NCBI GenBank assembly: GCA_030141605.1
Contig: JAQGDQ010000269.1
Coordinates: forward strand, 62,001-126,000
Direction of reading: 5' to 3'
Source of the DNA: Tubiluchus corallicola
Taxonomy: Eukaryota > Priapulida > Priapulimorpha > Priapulimorphida > Tubiluchidae
DNA: 64,000 bases
The stretch's first letter is position 1, and every line of letters starts with the position of its first letter. The notes beneath the pieces were generated by a model. That model saw only the letters and a list, made by a program, of their open reading frames with translations, had not been told where the DNA came from and made no database searches. The position numbers and the translations under genes are program-made. Of the stretch, positions 1-20,400 are shown piece by piece.

Positions 1-3000
1 GCCCCAATATTAAGCTGTTACATTACATAACTTACATTTTAATTGGTGCGTGATTCTAGAATGCAATAAGCAATTGTCCTTTAAAATAAAATTAGTGTGT
101 AGCGTTTGCGTATAACTAAACCCTGAATCTTTTCAATAAACTGTACTGAGATGAAACAAGCTAAGTCACAGTTTTGTAAATAATTAAGTTTTCTATTATG
201 ATAATCTGTGACTTCCAATAGTTTAATAGTTATTAATAATTGAAAACCTTGAATGCGGTGAATAATACAGTATCAATAAAAAATTTAAAAAAAATTAAAT
301 TATTATTGTTATGTAAGTGCATCATGCTTCCAATAATTAAGTAGACTTGTTAAGAAATTGCAGTATTCTGCATTCAGGAGTACTAAATGACATCATGTCA
401 TACCTAAAATTAATAGTATAGTCTAAAGTCACCTTGAACATAAATACTTCGTAGTTTCTGATTGTCCTGTTCTATTTATCTGTGATATTGATTTTCAAAA
501 TACCTGTACAATCGTCATATTAAAACAGTAAACTGAGTAAAGGCTAAACAATTCACTTTTTTATACGCTCACAATAGTAATATTATAGTGACAGTGATGT
601 GTTACGATCGATTATTTGAAGTTAAGCACGAGTTTTTCTTTTTTCAAGTTAGTCTCGACATTTACATAAGTTGAGACTAATTTTGCTGGTTCCTAATCAA
701 TTTTTGTTCATAAATTTTTCTTGTGCGGTTCTTAAAGTTTGGGAAATTTTTATTTATATGACAAAACAGGTTATGTCTTAAATCATTATAAAGTTACATT
801 CAAGAATTAAACGTTTTTCAACCTCAGTGGGGTTTTGGTTGTTACAGAGGAAGTGGCATAGACTATTGTTAATGGAGATTTTAGGTTTGGTGTGTCAGCC
901 TTTCTCGATGAGTTGTTTAGCTGATTCTTTTCGTTAATATTTTAACTCGTTTCTTTGGTCACGTTTTCCTTCCTGTGACTGGAAGAAATGTCCGTAGTTA
1001 TGAAATACAGTTTGTGTGAAAATTTTATGTCCCTTGAAGGTTAATTTTGGTTGAAAAGAACAGTCATGCTAGGCGAGATTACGTTACATTAGATTAGCTT
1101 AGGTTAGGTTACGTTAGGTTAAGCTAGGCTCACGTACATTTGCCACTTTGGCTCCACTTAGGGAACGCTACGTAGTTCATCTGAGTTCAACTCGTTAGGA
1201 TCCCGGCCTTTGGACATGACAACGTACTCGCCGCGCTTCGCTCTCCATTACTAAGTTTTTTCTATACTCGCGTGCCTTTGGCGGTGAAGCGAGAGAAATG
1301 TGGTACCCTTGTTAATCACCCGCCTTCTAAGCATTTTCAAAAGTATTTTACAAGTTTATGCTGAATAACTTAATATGACAATAATAATTTTTGTTTCACA
1401 ATAAATTTTATTAGGCAAACTGCTATTTGATAATCACAGTATGATAATGTAAGTAACTGCATAGCATTCATAGTTGTTATAATACAAAAATATAATAACA
1501 AAAATTTTACGTCGTAATCCTCATGGTGAGCTCTTGGCTCTTGCTTATTATTAGATACATACAATAGTTCTTTCGTAGATGGCAGCACAAGTGTTGTGAA
1601 TAAACTAAAGTGCAAAAACAAGTGACATGATGCATTTATTACACATTGCACAGTAAAAGATACAATTTACATAACATTGACGCTTCCATGTTACCAATCT
1701 ACATAACATTATTATAAGAAAAATCAAACTAACGCTAAAGCTTATAATTGTACTTACACCTTAGCGTTTTACTGCTAAACGAAACTTTAACGCTATGCTT
1801 GTTTTCGTAGAAAAATAATTACGATATAAAGTAGGAAATAAACTCTGTAAAAATAAAATTTATGCTGAAAATGATGAACATTTTAAAAATTAATCTATCT
1901 CTATGATCTTATAATGTCATAAAGAAAATAAGAATGTGTAAAAGCATATTGACTAGCATGTTGACTAGGTCAACTTATGACAAGTTTGTGCGCCCAGGTA
2001 GGCTACCTATGTATTATTTTCATCAATACACAATACTTAAGTATATCTGATAAACCGATTTAATTTTTATTGCTATAAATAGTGATAATAATGAAAAAAA
2101 TCCTACAAGAAAGGAAGAAAAGCACAACATTTCAAACTATACCACTGCAGTTTATCTTCAGGTGAAAAAAAGATCACAAAGAATTACCAATACTGATATT
2201 CTGGTTTTTTTTATTTGATAATGTTAACACATAAAGCTGTCACAGCGACAGCAATCATGTAGAAAAAACGGCTGAAGTACAGCATCAGTTCCTCTTGTGT
2301 CACATTCTGTCTTGTTACCAGTGAATTTGTACTTCTGTTATTTTCCTGTTTTTTTACTTACTTTGCATATTTTTCTTAAGTAATTGCATTGCACTCTTTA
2401 AGTGTGACATATTTATATATTATTAAAAAAACTCCCTGAAAAATTAGTATCACTAGTTCTATGATCTTTTTTACTTTTTCACCTGAAGGTAACTTTTTGT
2501 CTTTTTCATTAATTTAAATGTAAATAGTTTTTTTATTTATTACGTGTATTTTCGAAAAGTATGCCAAACTTCAGTAAATATCACTCTATAATTTACTTAG
2601 AGGCAGACCCACTGTACTGCCCTACATAGCTCCTACACAGACCTAGCTCTACATGAGTCTACACAGGCCTGGAGTACCTTTATATTTACTGCGTAGTAAA
2701 GGCCTATCATTTAGCGCCATCTACGGGTCACAAAAGAGCAAAGTGATGCGAGCATTACAATTCAGTGATTAAGCCTATTTTACAACAATTAATTAAATCA
2801 TTAACTTTATTTTTGAATGATTTCTTTCCAGTCCTCAGATAGGAGCCAAAATGTGAAAATTCGGGCAAATTACTCAGTCACACATGAGTAAACCGTATTG
2901 GGCCAGGCATAGTCAAGTGATAATTAGTCAAGCACCGTTCATGCCCACACATGAGCGTAATGAGTTACTGAATCTGTCATAGTCAAGTGATAAACATGGT

Positions 3001-3682
3001 CATGCTCGTGGATTTTAATCTGAATTCATTCAGTATTGTTATTTGTAAAGAAGTTTTGCTTTTGCTGTGCTCAATTGATTTTAGTTGCAGGAAATTAATC
3101 AGGCTTTTGCACTGAGCTGCTTGAATAGAATAAAAATAGGGATTACCCCTTTTTATATAAATTAACAATTTTACTTCTTCTAAAGGTAATTTAATTACTC
3201 TTCTTCGTAAGTGTATTAATTTCTCGGAAAATATACTCTTTGTAAATAAACCACCTCAGTTTTTTTTCTAAATAAATTACTCTTAATCACTTTGCAAAAA
3301 TTACTTTCATTCCTTTTGTAAATAAACTGGTTTAATTTCTTGAAGTAGTAATTAACTACACTTCTATAATAAATAGACTAGTTTAACTCCTCAAAAATAA
3401 TTAGATGTTGAACTTCTTTAATTCCTTGAAAAAAGTAACAATAGCTAAGCCTATAAAGTAGCTTATAAAGCCTATAAAGCCTATAAAGTACTTCAGTTAC
3501 TTGAAAATGCAGTTAACTACACTTCTTTGTAAATAAATTAGGGTAATTTCTTGAAAACAGTAACTATAGTTACTCTTGGATTAGCATAGTTGAATAATCA
3601 AGTGTAATCAAAAGCGGTTGATATAAAATAGTGTTTTTAAGCCCGACGGTCATTACAAATCGTGACGTCATGAATGACATCA
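1..3682. other. No gene seen; AT-rich flank with repeats
   Basis: I see no supportable exon here on either strand. The stretch probably contains the 3' UTR of AK3 (minus strand) near its right edge. It holds a short TTAGG-like run near 1085-1130, a locally GC-richer patch near 1190-1330, a hammerhead-like motif near 2121-2166, a diverged interspersed repeat at about 2841-3045 that recurs near 58600, and degenerate AT-rich tandem repeats around 3170-3600. Confidence 0.6.
2841..3045 (+). repeat. Interspersed repeat family C, first copy
   Basis: Similar to 58590-58860, with internal duplication of the CACACATGAG and CATAGTCAAGTGATAA words. It lies left of the AK3 gene. Confidence 0.6.
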
Positions 3683-10557
<6,875 letters not shown>

Positions 10558-11420
10558 GTCAGTTGCAAACGTTACTTTCCCGTAGCAGACGATGCTTCAC
10601 TAAAGTTGCCTCCTTCGTTTCTTCATCTTCCGCTGCTTCCAACACTGACACATTTCATTTGAAAAATAAGCAGTAGGTGGCAGCAGCGCAACAAGCCAAC
10701 TACAACAGAGCAAACACGTGAGAAATCTGTGTAGTGTTGATTGTTTCGCAAAAAGCAGTTTTAGGCAGTAATGTTTAATTTTTAGAACATACTAGTATTG
10801 TAAAGTCTTATTTTTAATCAATTTTATTAGTTCTTTGCTCTGTTTTATAAGAGCATTGTCTAAATTTGTTCTCTTAAACGTATAGCCCATTATTCCTGCA
10901 ATGACTATGTGACTAGTGTCTCTTTAAAAACAATTAAGATTTGCTGATTTTAACGGACTCTATTTGTAAACAAATTTACTTATAACAGTTTTGCAAATTG
11001 TAAATTTTCATGGGTTATCCAGAACAGCCAAATTATACGTGTAGTAGCCTCCTATTACTGTATTAGTCAATTTGTCGTTTTTATTTTTTGCTTTAACATT
11101 AATTTTTTATCATCACTCATTTTCATCATCTGTTTTATGGCCGTCAAATAAAAAGAACATGAATGTTGTACATCAGATTTATATGATTAGCTGCTTTTAA
11201 GTTTTATTATAAAATCTCAATTTGATGCTGATCTAGGTTAGGCTTCAACTCAGTTAGAAGCCTAGTCATTACCGTGATTGTGAATTTACCTGAAACATAG
11301 GGTCAGAAACCCATTTTCTAAACTAAATTAATGTATGTTTTTGAATTTATTTTCAGTAATAGTGACTGGTTTACAAAATAATTATTATCAGTGTGACTTG
11401 TGAACTAAAAAGCTAACATC
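10558..11420. promoter_or_regulatory. Bidirectional promoter region of AK3 and PUM3
   Basis: The start codons of AK3 (minus) and PUM3 (plus) are 863 bases apart, so both promoters and 5' UTRs must lie here unless there are undetected upstream exons. A CTCF-like word, GCAGTAGGTGGCAGCAG, lies at 10670-10686 on the AK3 side. No clear TATA box was found. Confidence 0.6.
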
Positions 11421-14400
11421 ATGGTTGTCGAATCGACTGAAAAAGAAGTAATTAAGAAACAACAGCTGACTGAGAAGGCTGAATCGCTGATGAAGAAGAT
11501 CAAAGAGAAAAAGGAGCATCGACGAAAAGAAATTGAGAGAAAGAAACTTCAGAAAGCAATCAAGCTGAAGAAATTAGCCAAAAAATGGGATAAAGTTGAT
11601 AGAAGTGCACAGCCAGAAAAAATTGCCGAAAAGGCAAAGTCGCAAAAGTTGGTTAAAGGAGATCTAAAATCTGTTAAAGTAAATAATTTCCTTATAAAGA
11701 AGTACTTTTATTTTTGATTATCGTGCCAGTTTGTAACAATTGTTATCTTACCATGCCTATGTTTACTTCCAGTTTTTTTTGTTATTTAAATCTGGTCTAG
11801 AGTTTATTTAAAGAAAATGCCATTTACTCGGAACTTTTATTAACGTAATATGATTGATTATTAACCTATAGTTTCATTTTATGGGAGTTGCTTTCTTTTT
11901 AGTATGAAGATGCCTCCGTTCAGCAGACCAAGAAAACTGTTACTGAAACGACTTTAGGAGAAAAGAAAAAGAGAAAACAATCTGACGTTAGCGGGGATGA
12001 CGAAAATAGTATACCTAATATTCCCAATCTTTTCTCGTGATCAGAAAGTTTTAATATTGATTCTCAGGCACTTTTTTAAAATACTGTTTGTTTTATTTTT
12101 TTGCTACTTGGAGAGAGTTTTATCTTTCATAGATTGGTAAATGTACTCAGGTGCCGTACGTATTGCAGACAGATGCTAGAATCTGCTGCTTTATGACATA
12201 ACCCGACCACTTCGAAAGCACACGAGCAATTCTTTGCTGAAAACAATTGAAATATGGTCTGATTTATAGTGAGCCAAAATTAAATTGATCATTTTAAGTG
12301 CCAGATGAAGCATTATTTCCTGGTATTAAACTAAATTGTGCATTTTTATAAAGAAAGAAAATGTTTCTGGTGCCTGTGCATCACTTTTATGATTGCCACT
12401 ATATAGAAATTATATAAAAAAAACCAAGTTATCAAAACTATGTAAATTTCTAATTTTTCGTATTACCAAATTTTTTCATAACTTAGTTCTCAAGTTGCTT
12501 TTGTTGCTTAGCATGCTAAGCCCTGTAGGCCTGGTAAAATGATATGCTAACCCCTGTAGGCCTGGTAAAATGATATGCTAACCGCTGTAGGCCTGGTAAA
12601 ATGATATGCTAACCCCTGTAGGCCTGGTAAAATGATATGCTAACCCCTGTAGGCCTGATAAAATGATATGCTAACCCCTGTAGGCCTGGTAAAATGATAT
12701 GCTAACCCCTGTAGGCCTGGTAAAATGATATGCTAACCCCTGTAGGCCTGGTAAAATGATATGCTAACCCCTGTAGGCCTGATAAAATGATATGCTAACC
12801 ACTAGCTTCTATCATCACCCTTTTACGGATGTTAACGATAACGCTACGTATCGATACTTATTGCTCACCTTTATAAAATCGCTTCACTTTTCTTTTCTAT
12901 TTATTTGCAGTAGTTATCCAAAGAAGTGGATAAAAATAATTATTTAGAAATATAAGCTTCTCAGACGCTGACTCATTTTCTTGTACTTTCGCCTGGCAAT
13001 AACGGCTATCTTCATTCTGAATTATACTGACAAAGTACTATATAGAGATCTCTTTATATACTTTGATACTGATGTACAGATGACAATGACACTGTACCGT
13101 ATTTTGAGTGTCACTCTCCCGGTCATGTGCAGCTTGCATAGATAAATATATTTATTGCAGTAATACGTTTATCTGCGGCAGCTTACTTGTTTATAATTAT
13201 TATGACAAAGAAACATGTGTTTCATAACTAACCATTTAAGTAGGCAGCATTGAATGCACTGAAGCACGTAATAATTTTAGTTATTAATGATACCTTTTCT
13301 ATTATTGTCTAGCTTTGGTATCGTTTTCATCGTTCAAAATGATTTATCACATCGTATTGTCTATAAAATAGCTGATCGTTGTCGTATCCTTGAAAAAATG
13401 TCGCATCGTATTGTTATTGTATCACCAAGTTTGTATCATTTAACTTCCCTACACTCTTTATCAACAGCTATTTAGATTTGTACAATTAGAAAACCCTTAT
13501 TTGCAACGCGTTGTAAGTTATGAGTAACTCATAATTGCTTAGTTTATGGCAATCTGGCAAATTTGTTCAAGGAACATTTGGAGCTAACATAACCTGATAG
13601 TTATTGACGCTAACAAGCTTCTGCTCAACCCTTGCAGGTAAAAAGATAAAGATCGATAAATCGAATTTGCATCAGCTGAAGAAGAAGCAGCGCAAAGTTG
13701 TTTACAAGCAGATGGACAATAGCAACTATGAATTGATTCAAAAAAGCAAGAAAATTTGGGAGGAATTAAGACAGTAAGTTTACATTTCATGATACAATTA
13801 ATTATAGATTTTTATAGTGAAGAAATGAGCAGCCATCCCTATTGTCAGTGCTTAGGTTTAAGTTTGGCACGTCTAGCGGTGCACGAAGAGCAACTTCGTT
13901 CTGACATGCAACTTTCACAAACAGTAAAAACAAGCCATGCACACTGTTAGCAATACAAACTACATAAGACGGTATAGTGTGTAGTTTTCTATCTGGAAGG
14001 TCGTGAGTTTGATACAGCGGCGGGGTCATACCATAGACTTTGAAAATGGTGCCTGCTGTTGTCCCGCATGGCACGTGGTATTTAGGGTAAAAGTGGGGTA
14101 ATAATAATCTCTGTTATGTAGTTGTAGTTTGTTAGTTACAGCTAGCGTTAAAAGCCTCTTGGCAGGCTTGTGTTGTGTCTCTTGAATTTAAAGCCAACTT
14201 TAAATAAAGTTATTGTTGTTATTATTATTATTATTATTATTATTGTTGTGACTATTATTATTAGCAGTTTCAATGGGTACATGTTCACAGTGACATTTTG
14301 CTCGTAAACAAAGCCATGTTACTTAATGTCATATATTGGGAAGCAGTAGCCATGTACCATTTTTACACATGAAAATAAAACGTGAGTGAAACTGTAACTG

Positions 14401-17400
14401 TCTGTTTAAACTAACTTTAGCAGGGTATATTGTTTTTTATTGTTTTTCTGACTGACTACTCCTAACACTGGATGCTAACACTAGTGAGTGTACATCTGTA
14501 CCCGTGCTGAATTGATGTCTTGTGCAAATAAAGGGGACCTGTTCAGTCCATGTCATTTCATTTATAAGTGTAACTCACATTTTGGGATGGTTTCCTGGTG
14601 CCTCAACTGATGACCCCGTTCCTTTGGTGGTAATTTTGTATGTGTTTAGTGTTGTAGATTTTATGATTTGTTGTTGTTTTTCTTTTTGTTGTTTGTGTGT
14701 GATGCTGACAGTTGATGTCGTTTGAGTTTAATTACCATTTGTAAATTGCATGTAAATGTTAAACTATGTTCTGGTATAACTAGGAAACTTATTGCTGGCA
14801 AACGTTTAGGATAACTGTGCAGTCACTGCTCCAACTTTTACCGAGGCTTTGAGGACAAGGACTTTGAAGCCCAGGAAGCCAAGTCCTGAGGAAAAAGAGA
14901 CCCAGTGACACATATTTAACTTGCACTCTAATAAAAGTTATCAATCCTTTATCGCTGAAGTAAAGAGTGACAGTGTTTCCAGGTGTTTGCTAAACAATCA
15001 TTTATTTGTATTACCATCATAGCACCTGTTCTGTAGACACAACCTGCACGAGGGACACAGGACAAATAAATAGCAAATTATTTCTGTGATTGTTTATTGT
15101 TTTAGCATTTTACTCTATGGCATATTTATGTAGCCGATATGCAATACTCATCTGCAGAAAGTTTATCATGATTCTGGCATTGAACCCGGATCACGTAGCA
15201 TCCAAAATATGAAAGAACAAACCGACCAGGGAAGTGATCAATCAGACCCCTGGGCGGCAAGGACCCAGCTTTGCAAACAATCATTAATTTGTATTACTCC
15301 TAAAGGGCTAAATGCCTGCCATTGTTATCATTACCAACAGCAAATTTTTTTTAAAACTTGCAGGCATGATTTAACCGTGGAGAAGCGTGTTAAACTGTGT
15401 CAACAACTTTACGAATTGATCAAAGGCAAAGCAGAGAAGGTATGGAAAATAACAAGGTCTTGTACCTGTGGTAAATTTCCTAATAATTAACAATTGTTGC
15501 TTTTTCGCTAATGTAAGTATTATTTAGTAAACAAAGTCAAAGTTTATGTTTTTATTTAAGCACTTTGGAAAGCCACAAGTGCCATTGCAGTTACAAGAGA
15601 GTTTATTGAGTACAAATGCAAGTTTTTGTTCAAATTAATTCTAAGCACGTGAAATTTTTATGCAGCTTTTCGTGTATAAGTGTCCATTATGGCGGAGACA
15701 GACACCTATCCTGTGAAATTTTATTAACTAAAATGCTTAATTTTTGCATTATTATCCAGTTTACTTCATACTTTCATGCTTTTATGTAGGTGTTTTATAT
15801 ATTTCTGGTACTAAAAGTCAAGGTTGCAAAAGTTCCTCAATTTTAGAAAGTAGTTGCTGTTCCTAGTTCTCTGGCAAGAAAAGAAACTAATTCCAGTTCT
15901 CAGTTCCTCCATGACGAAGGGAACTAATTCAAGTTCCTAGTTCCTCTAACTTTTCAGAAAAGGAACTAGTTCCAGTTCTCAGTTCCTCCATGACAAAGGG
16001 AACTAATTCAAGTTCCTAGTTCCTCTAACTGTTCAGAAAGGGAACTAGTTCCAGTTCCAACTTCCTTTACACCAAAGGAAACTTAGTTCATTTCCCATTT
16101 ACTGCATTACATTCTTTCCATTATGGACAGAATAATCTATGGTAGATGACCCTAAAGTAGCTGACGCCTCTTAAATATTTCTGAAATATATCAAAAATGT
16201 AGAAATTAGCAAAAGTTAGCTTTAGGTGGCCCTTGGAAAGGAAGTAGTACCAGCTCCAAATTCCATGATGTTACAATGAACTAGTTCCAGTTCCAAGCTC
16301 CTGTAAAAGGAACTAGTTTCAGGAATTTGTGCCATCAACTAAGCTGCTTTACAACCCTGCTGAAATTAGTCAACTTTTGCAATGTTCACATGCACTTAGT
16401 GTTTGTCTGTCAGTTTGTCAGGCTGAATAGCATAGGTATTTCACTTTTGACATGGTTCTTTTATTTTTCTGCAGCTTATTTTTGCTCATGATACTGTCCG
16501 TGTTTTTGAGTGTTTGGAGCAATATGGCACAAAGGACTACCGAACGGCAATCTTTAATGAACTACAAGGTAAGAAAACTTTAGGCATTTAGTTATGGGTT
16601 ATGGTAGATATGTGTTAATTAATGTGAGGGTATGAGACTGATCCAAACCTGTTATTTCTTTTAATTAAGAGTGCTTGAATGACTCATTTTGCTGTACTAG
16701 AGATGAACTGTTTTCTAATCAAATTAGTCTTTTGAATTTTTTACTTGTTTTCCTTGATTGATCCATTTCATGTACTTAACTTACTTCGTTTTTATGTCGT
16801 GTTCTTTATCTATACTGCATCGATATTTAAATCCCATCATTTTGACTCTGAGCAGCCTTATAGAAACCCTGTCTTATAACGATTCCTCAATTTACTGCAT
16901 GCTTTCATTGCTCTGTAAAGTATGCAAAGATGTTTACAACATGCTTGTTGCCATTTATCAAAATTACTGAACTAAAAAAACTGTCATTTTTAGGAAAATT
17001 ACTAGAAATGACAAAGTCGAAATACGCAAAGTTCTTCGTAAAAAAGGTGATTAAATACGGCACCAAAGAGCAACGTACAGCCATTCTAAGCAGTTGGAAG
17101 GGACAGGTATTTTGTTTAAACATTCTCTTAATATTGTTCACCTGCCTGCAAGGGGAACTGTTAAGGACTGCTTTTTGTGATTAAAGAAAAGCAGTGTAAC
17201 TCTGACTGAGGCCGATAGAATGAGATTAATAATTTAAACCCTTTATCGTATTTATGACTGGGATTTTCTCGTATCATGTTGCTGGCTATAGCATTATGTG
17301 TCGATCATTTGTTAGAGTGGCACATTAACCTCCTGATATTTAGATATCATGTGGAGTTTTCCACTCTGCTTTGTTCATTTTTTGTGGCGAACATGGTTGG

Positions 17401-20400
17401 TGAATTCGGTGTTTCCATAGCTCTTACTCGTCTGACAGCAAAATTGTTAGTATGGCATTTAATGATCTAGTAAATGCACTTAACTAGTGAATATGATAGT
17501 TTTTGATTAATTATGTGAGAGTGTAGAGTGAAGTTCAATTTAGGAATCCACATGTGTTAACTCTGCAGTAAAACTAAGAGCTGTGCACTACTTGCATGTA
17601 TTACATTTTTAAGCTAAATAACAGTCCTAAACTGCCTCTGCAAGAAGATTGCTGAACTAACAGGCATAATTTGATTTCTAAATGCGGGCAGAGAGCTTTC
17701 ATTTGAAATATAGATATGATTGATGGATGATATGGATGGTAATTTAAATTTTCTTTACTAAATTAAATTTTACATTTCAACAAGCAAAACAAATATTTTG
17801 AAGCCCTTTCCTTAGTGTTTTAACGTCAACAAACAAAGTTCCAAATTTTTTTTTGTTGCTTTATGTGTGTAAGGTGTTTTGCCTTGACAAGTTTATAGTT
17901 CTTTTGATCCGAGCTGTAAGACTGATTTTGTTGTTTCCTAGGTAACGAAGCTGGTGAAACATTCTCATGCTGCTGATGTTGTAGAATACTTTTATAACGA
18001 ATTTGCAAATGCCACTCAAAGACAACTTTTAGTGGGAGAGTTTTATGGGAGGGATTTTGCCTTGTTCCAGGTTTGTCCATTATTTCATCACTTTCATTAG
18101 TGCAGTTCTATATTCTCTAGTTTTTTTACCTTGTTGTTTTACAGCGTATTGCGCAGTGTAATTTTTTATATTTCATTGTCACTATGACTGTAAAGTCAGC
18201 AGCCAGGAGCAGTTTTCATAACCTAGCCATATTGGGGCATTTGAAATTGAGAACTTAAACAAACTGTTGCCATTCTATGGAATTTGCATAGACAGGGGTT
18301 GCGATATGTTTAAATCAAAATTTGTTGAAATAATAGTGCCTGTCTATTGAAATTGAGAACCAGTTAGATGCCGTTCTTACTAGTTTTCCTTATAAGGCAT
18401 TTTTCTTTGTCGGGATAATTAACAGGATCAGCAGTATTGTATTTTGTTAAAGAAACACTTATTGTCAGTGTGTATGGCAACCACTTATTCCAGCTTGAAC
18501 TAAAATGTTATTTTAGGAAGTTTCTTTAGAATACACGTATCATAAATTCCTCATCGTCACTCGGAGTGCAACCCAGCAGTGATATTCAAATATATTCTTT
18601 ATTTCTTGAAACCTTACCGAGGAATGCATGTTTTTCATTTTTATCTGATATTTTAACTTTTTTTTGCTGCATGGATAGACGCATGCAACACAGCAGTCAC
18701 TTGATGAAATTCTCAAGTTTGAACCAGCCAAAAAAGAAACATTGTTGAACCATCTGAAGGGACACTTGCTTCAGATGACAAATAAGTAGGTTGATATTAT
18801 TTCCGTATTCTTGCTCTTGAATGACTTGGCTTCATGTTATTGCTAAGCCAGCTTGAATTCACTAGTAAAACTGGAGATTTGGGACTTTAGCATGGTTGGT
18901 AAAGTTCCTCAGTTTTTCAGGAACTAGTTCCACGTTCCTCTTTGGCAACAGGTAAAGGTCTTTCGTGGTTTAAAATGTGGCGTAGAGAGCTACAGAAGAA
19001 TGAGGCACCTTGGCTGGGAAGTTTTTCATGTTTTTGACATAGTAGGGTCTACATCTTTTATCACCATGTTTTCACCTATTGTCAAGGCAAGTTGGCAACC
19101 ACAACATTAGCAAAAACCATTAACTAAGTCCTGGAGCAGGAAGTTTCGTAATCAGTGGCTCATGCTATGGGGTTATTTTAATGTCATGTTTAATACTATT
19201 CTGAGTTTTTTTTTTGTTGTGGACAGGCATCATACTTTCTCATTATAGTTGATTTATTTAATTGAAATTTCATTTTGAAATCAGTAAAGAATTTAATTGG
19301 TACAAATCTTACATAAAGCAATGGAGTTTGTTTTATATATAATGTCATATAATCAGTATCATATGATACACATGCTCTGAACTGCGAAGAAAGTAGAGGC
19401 ACTTAGGGCACCAACACACCTTAGCCCAGCGAGGATCAGGGGAACGTTTCATTCACTGCATTATTTTTCTGTTCATTATGCACAGAATAATCCGTGGTAA
19501 ATAGCCAGCACGTTTCAAAGCATTTCTGACAACAACAAAAAATGTTTGCTTTTATGTGAATCACCTAACTAAAATTGCAATTACATGTGTAAAAAATTGC
19601 AAAAGTTAACACCGAGTGGAACTTGGAAATGGAACTGACTTTAGTTTCAAGTTCTTCTGTGACAAAACCATAAATTCAAGTTCGTAGTTAAATTAATTTT
19701 TTGAAATGGGACCTACTTCCATTTCCAGGTTAGATTTTGCTATAGTTCCAGTTCCAAGTTCCTCAAAAAGAAACAGGTGTCAGGAAATTCATCCCATGAG
19801 CAAAATTCCTTTACACACCTGGAATATAGGCAACTATTGAATGTGCATAAGTTAAGTTATTTAAGTGAATTCTAAGTCAAAGTTATCCCAGGTTGTTACC
19901 TAGATTTTGTTTAAGCAAAATGCTACATGCGATGGCAGAAACAATACCCTAGTTTTCTTGATGTTTGTGTGGAAACCCTACGTAATGACAATTTTTTTAG
20001 CAAATATGAAATCCATTGTCATATAGATTAGTTGTTTTGCAGTTGTCTTACTATTTATGCATAGAGTTATGGAAAAGAATACTTCCACTGGAAAAAATGT
20101 CTTTCTTATCACTTACTATGTGTTATATTAATGACGAAACAATTTGAAATTACTTCTGACATTTTCTAATCTTGAACCGTAATTTCGGAACTTAAGAATG
20201 TTATTATTTTTCAGGCCAAACTGAATAGTTTAAATTAAATTTTCTGTAAAAATAACCACGTGTCTCATCCATTTCACCTACATTTAGTTATGTGCATAGT
20301 GTCACGTGACTGTTGTAGTTAAGTTATATGCACTAGGTTCATTTAACCTTTGACCTGCAACAACTGTGCATGAGCATAGTGAAGAGGCTTACTGGCAAAT

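Noticed and set aside
1081-1135. TTAGG-like repeats suggesting a telomeric tract
   Set aside because: Only a few irregular TTAGGTTA/TTACGTTA words occur, without a regular array.
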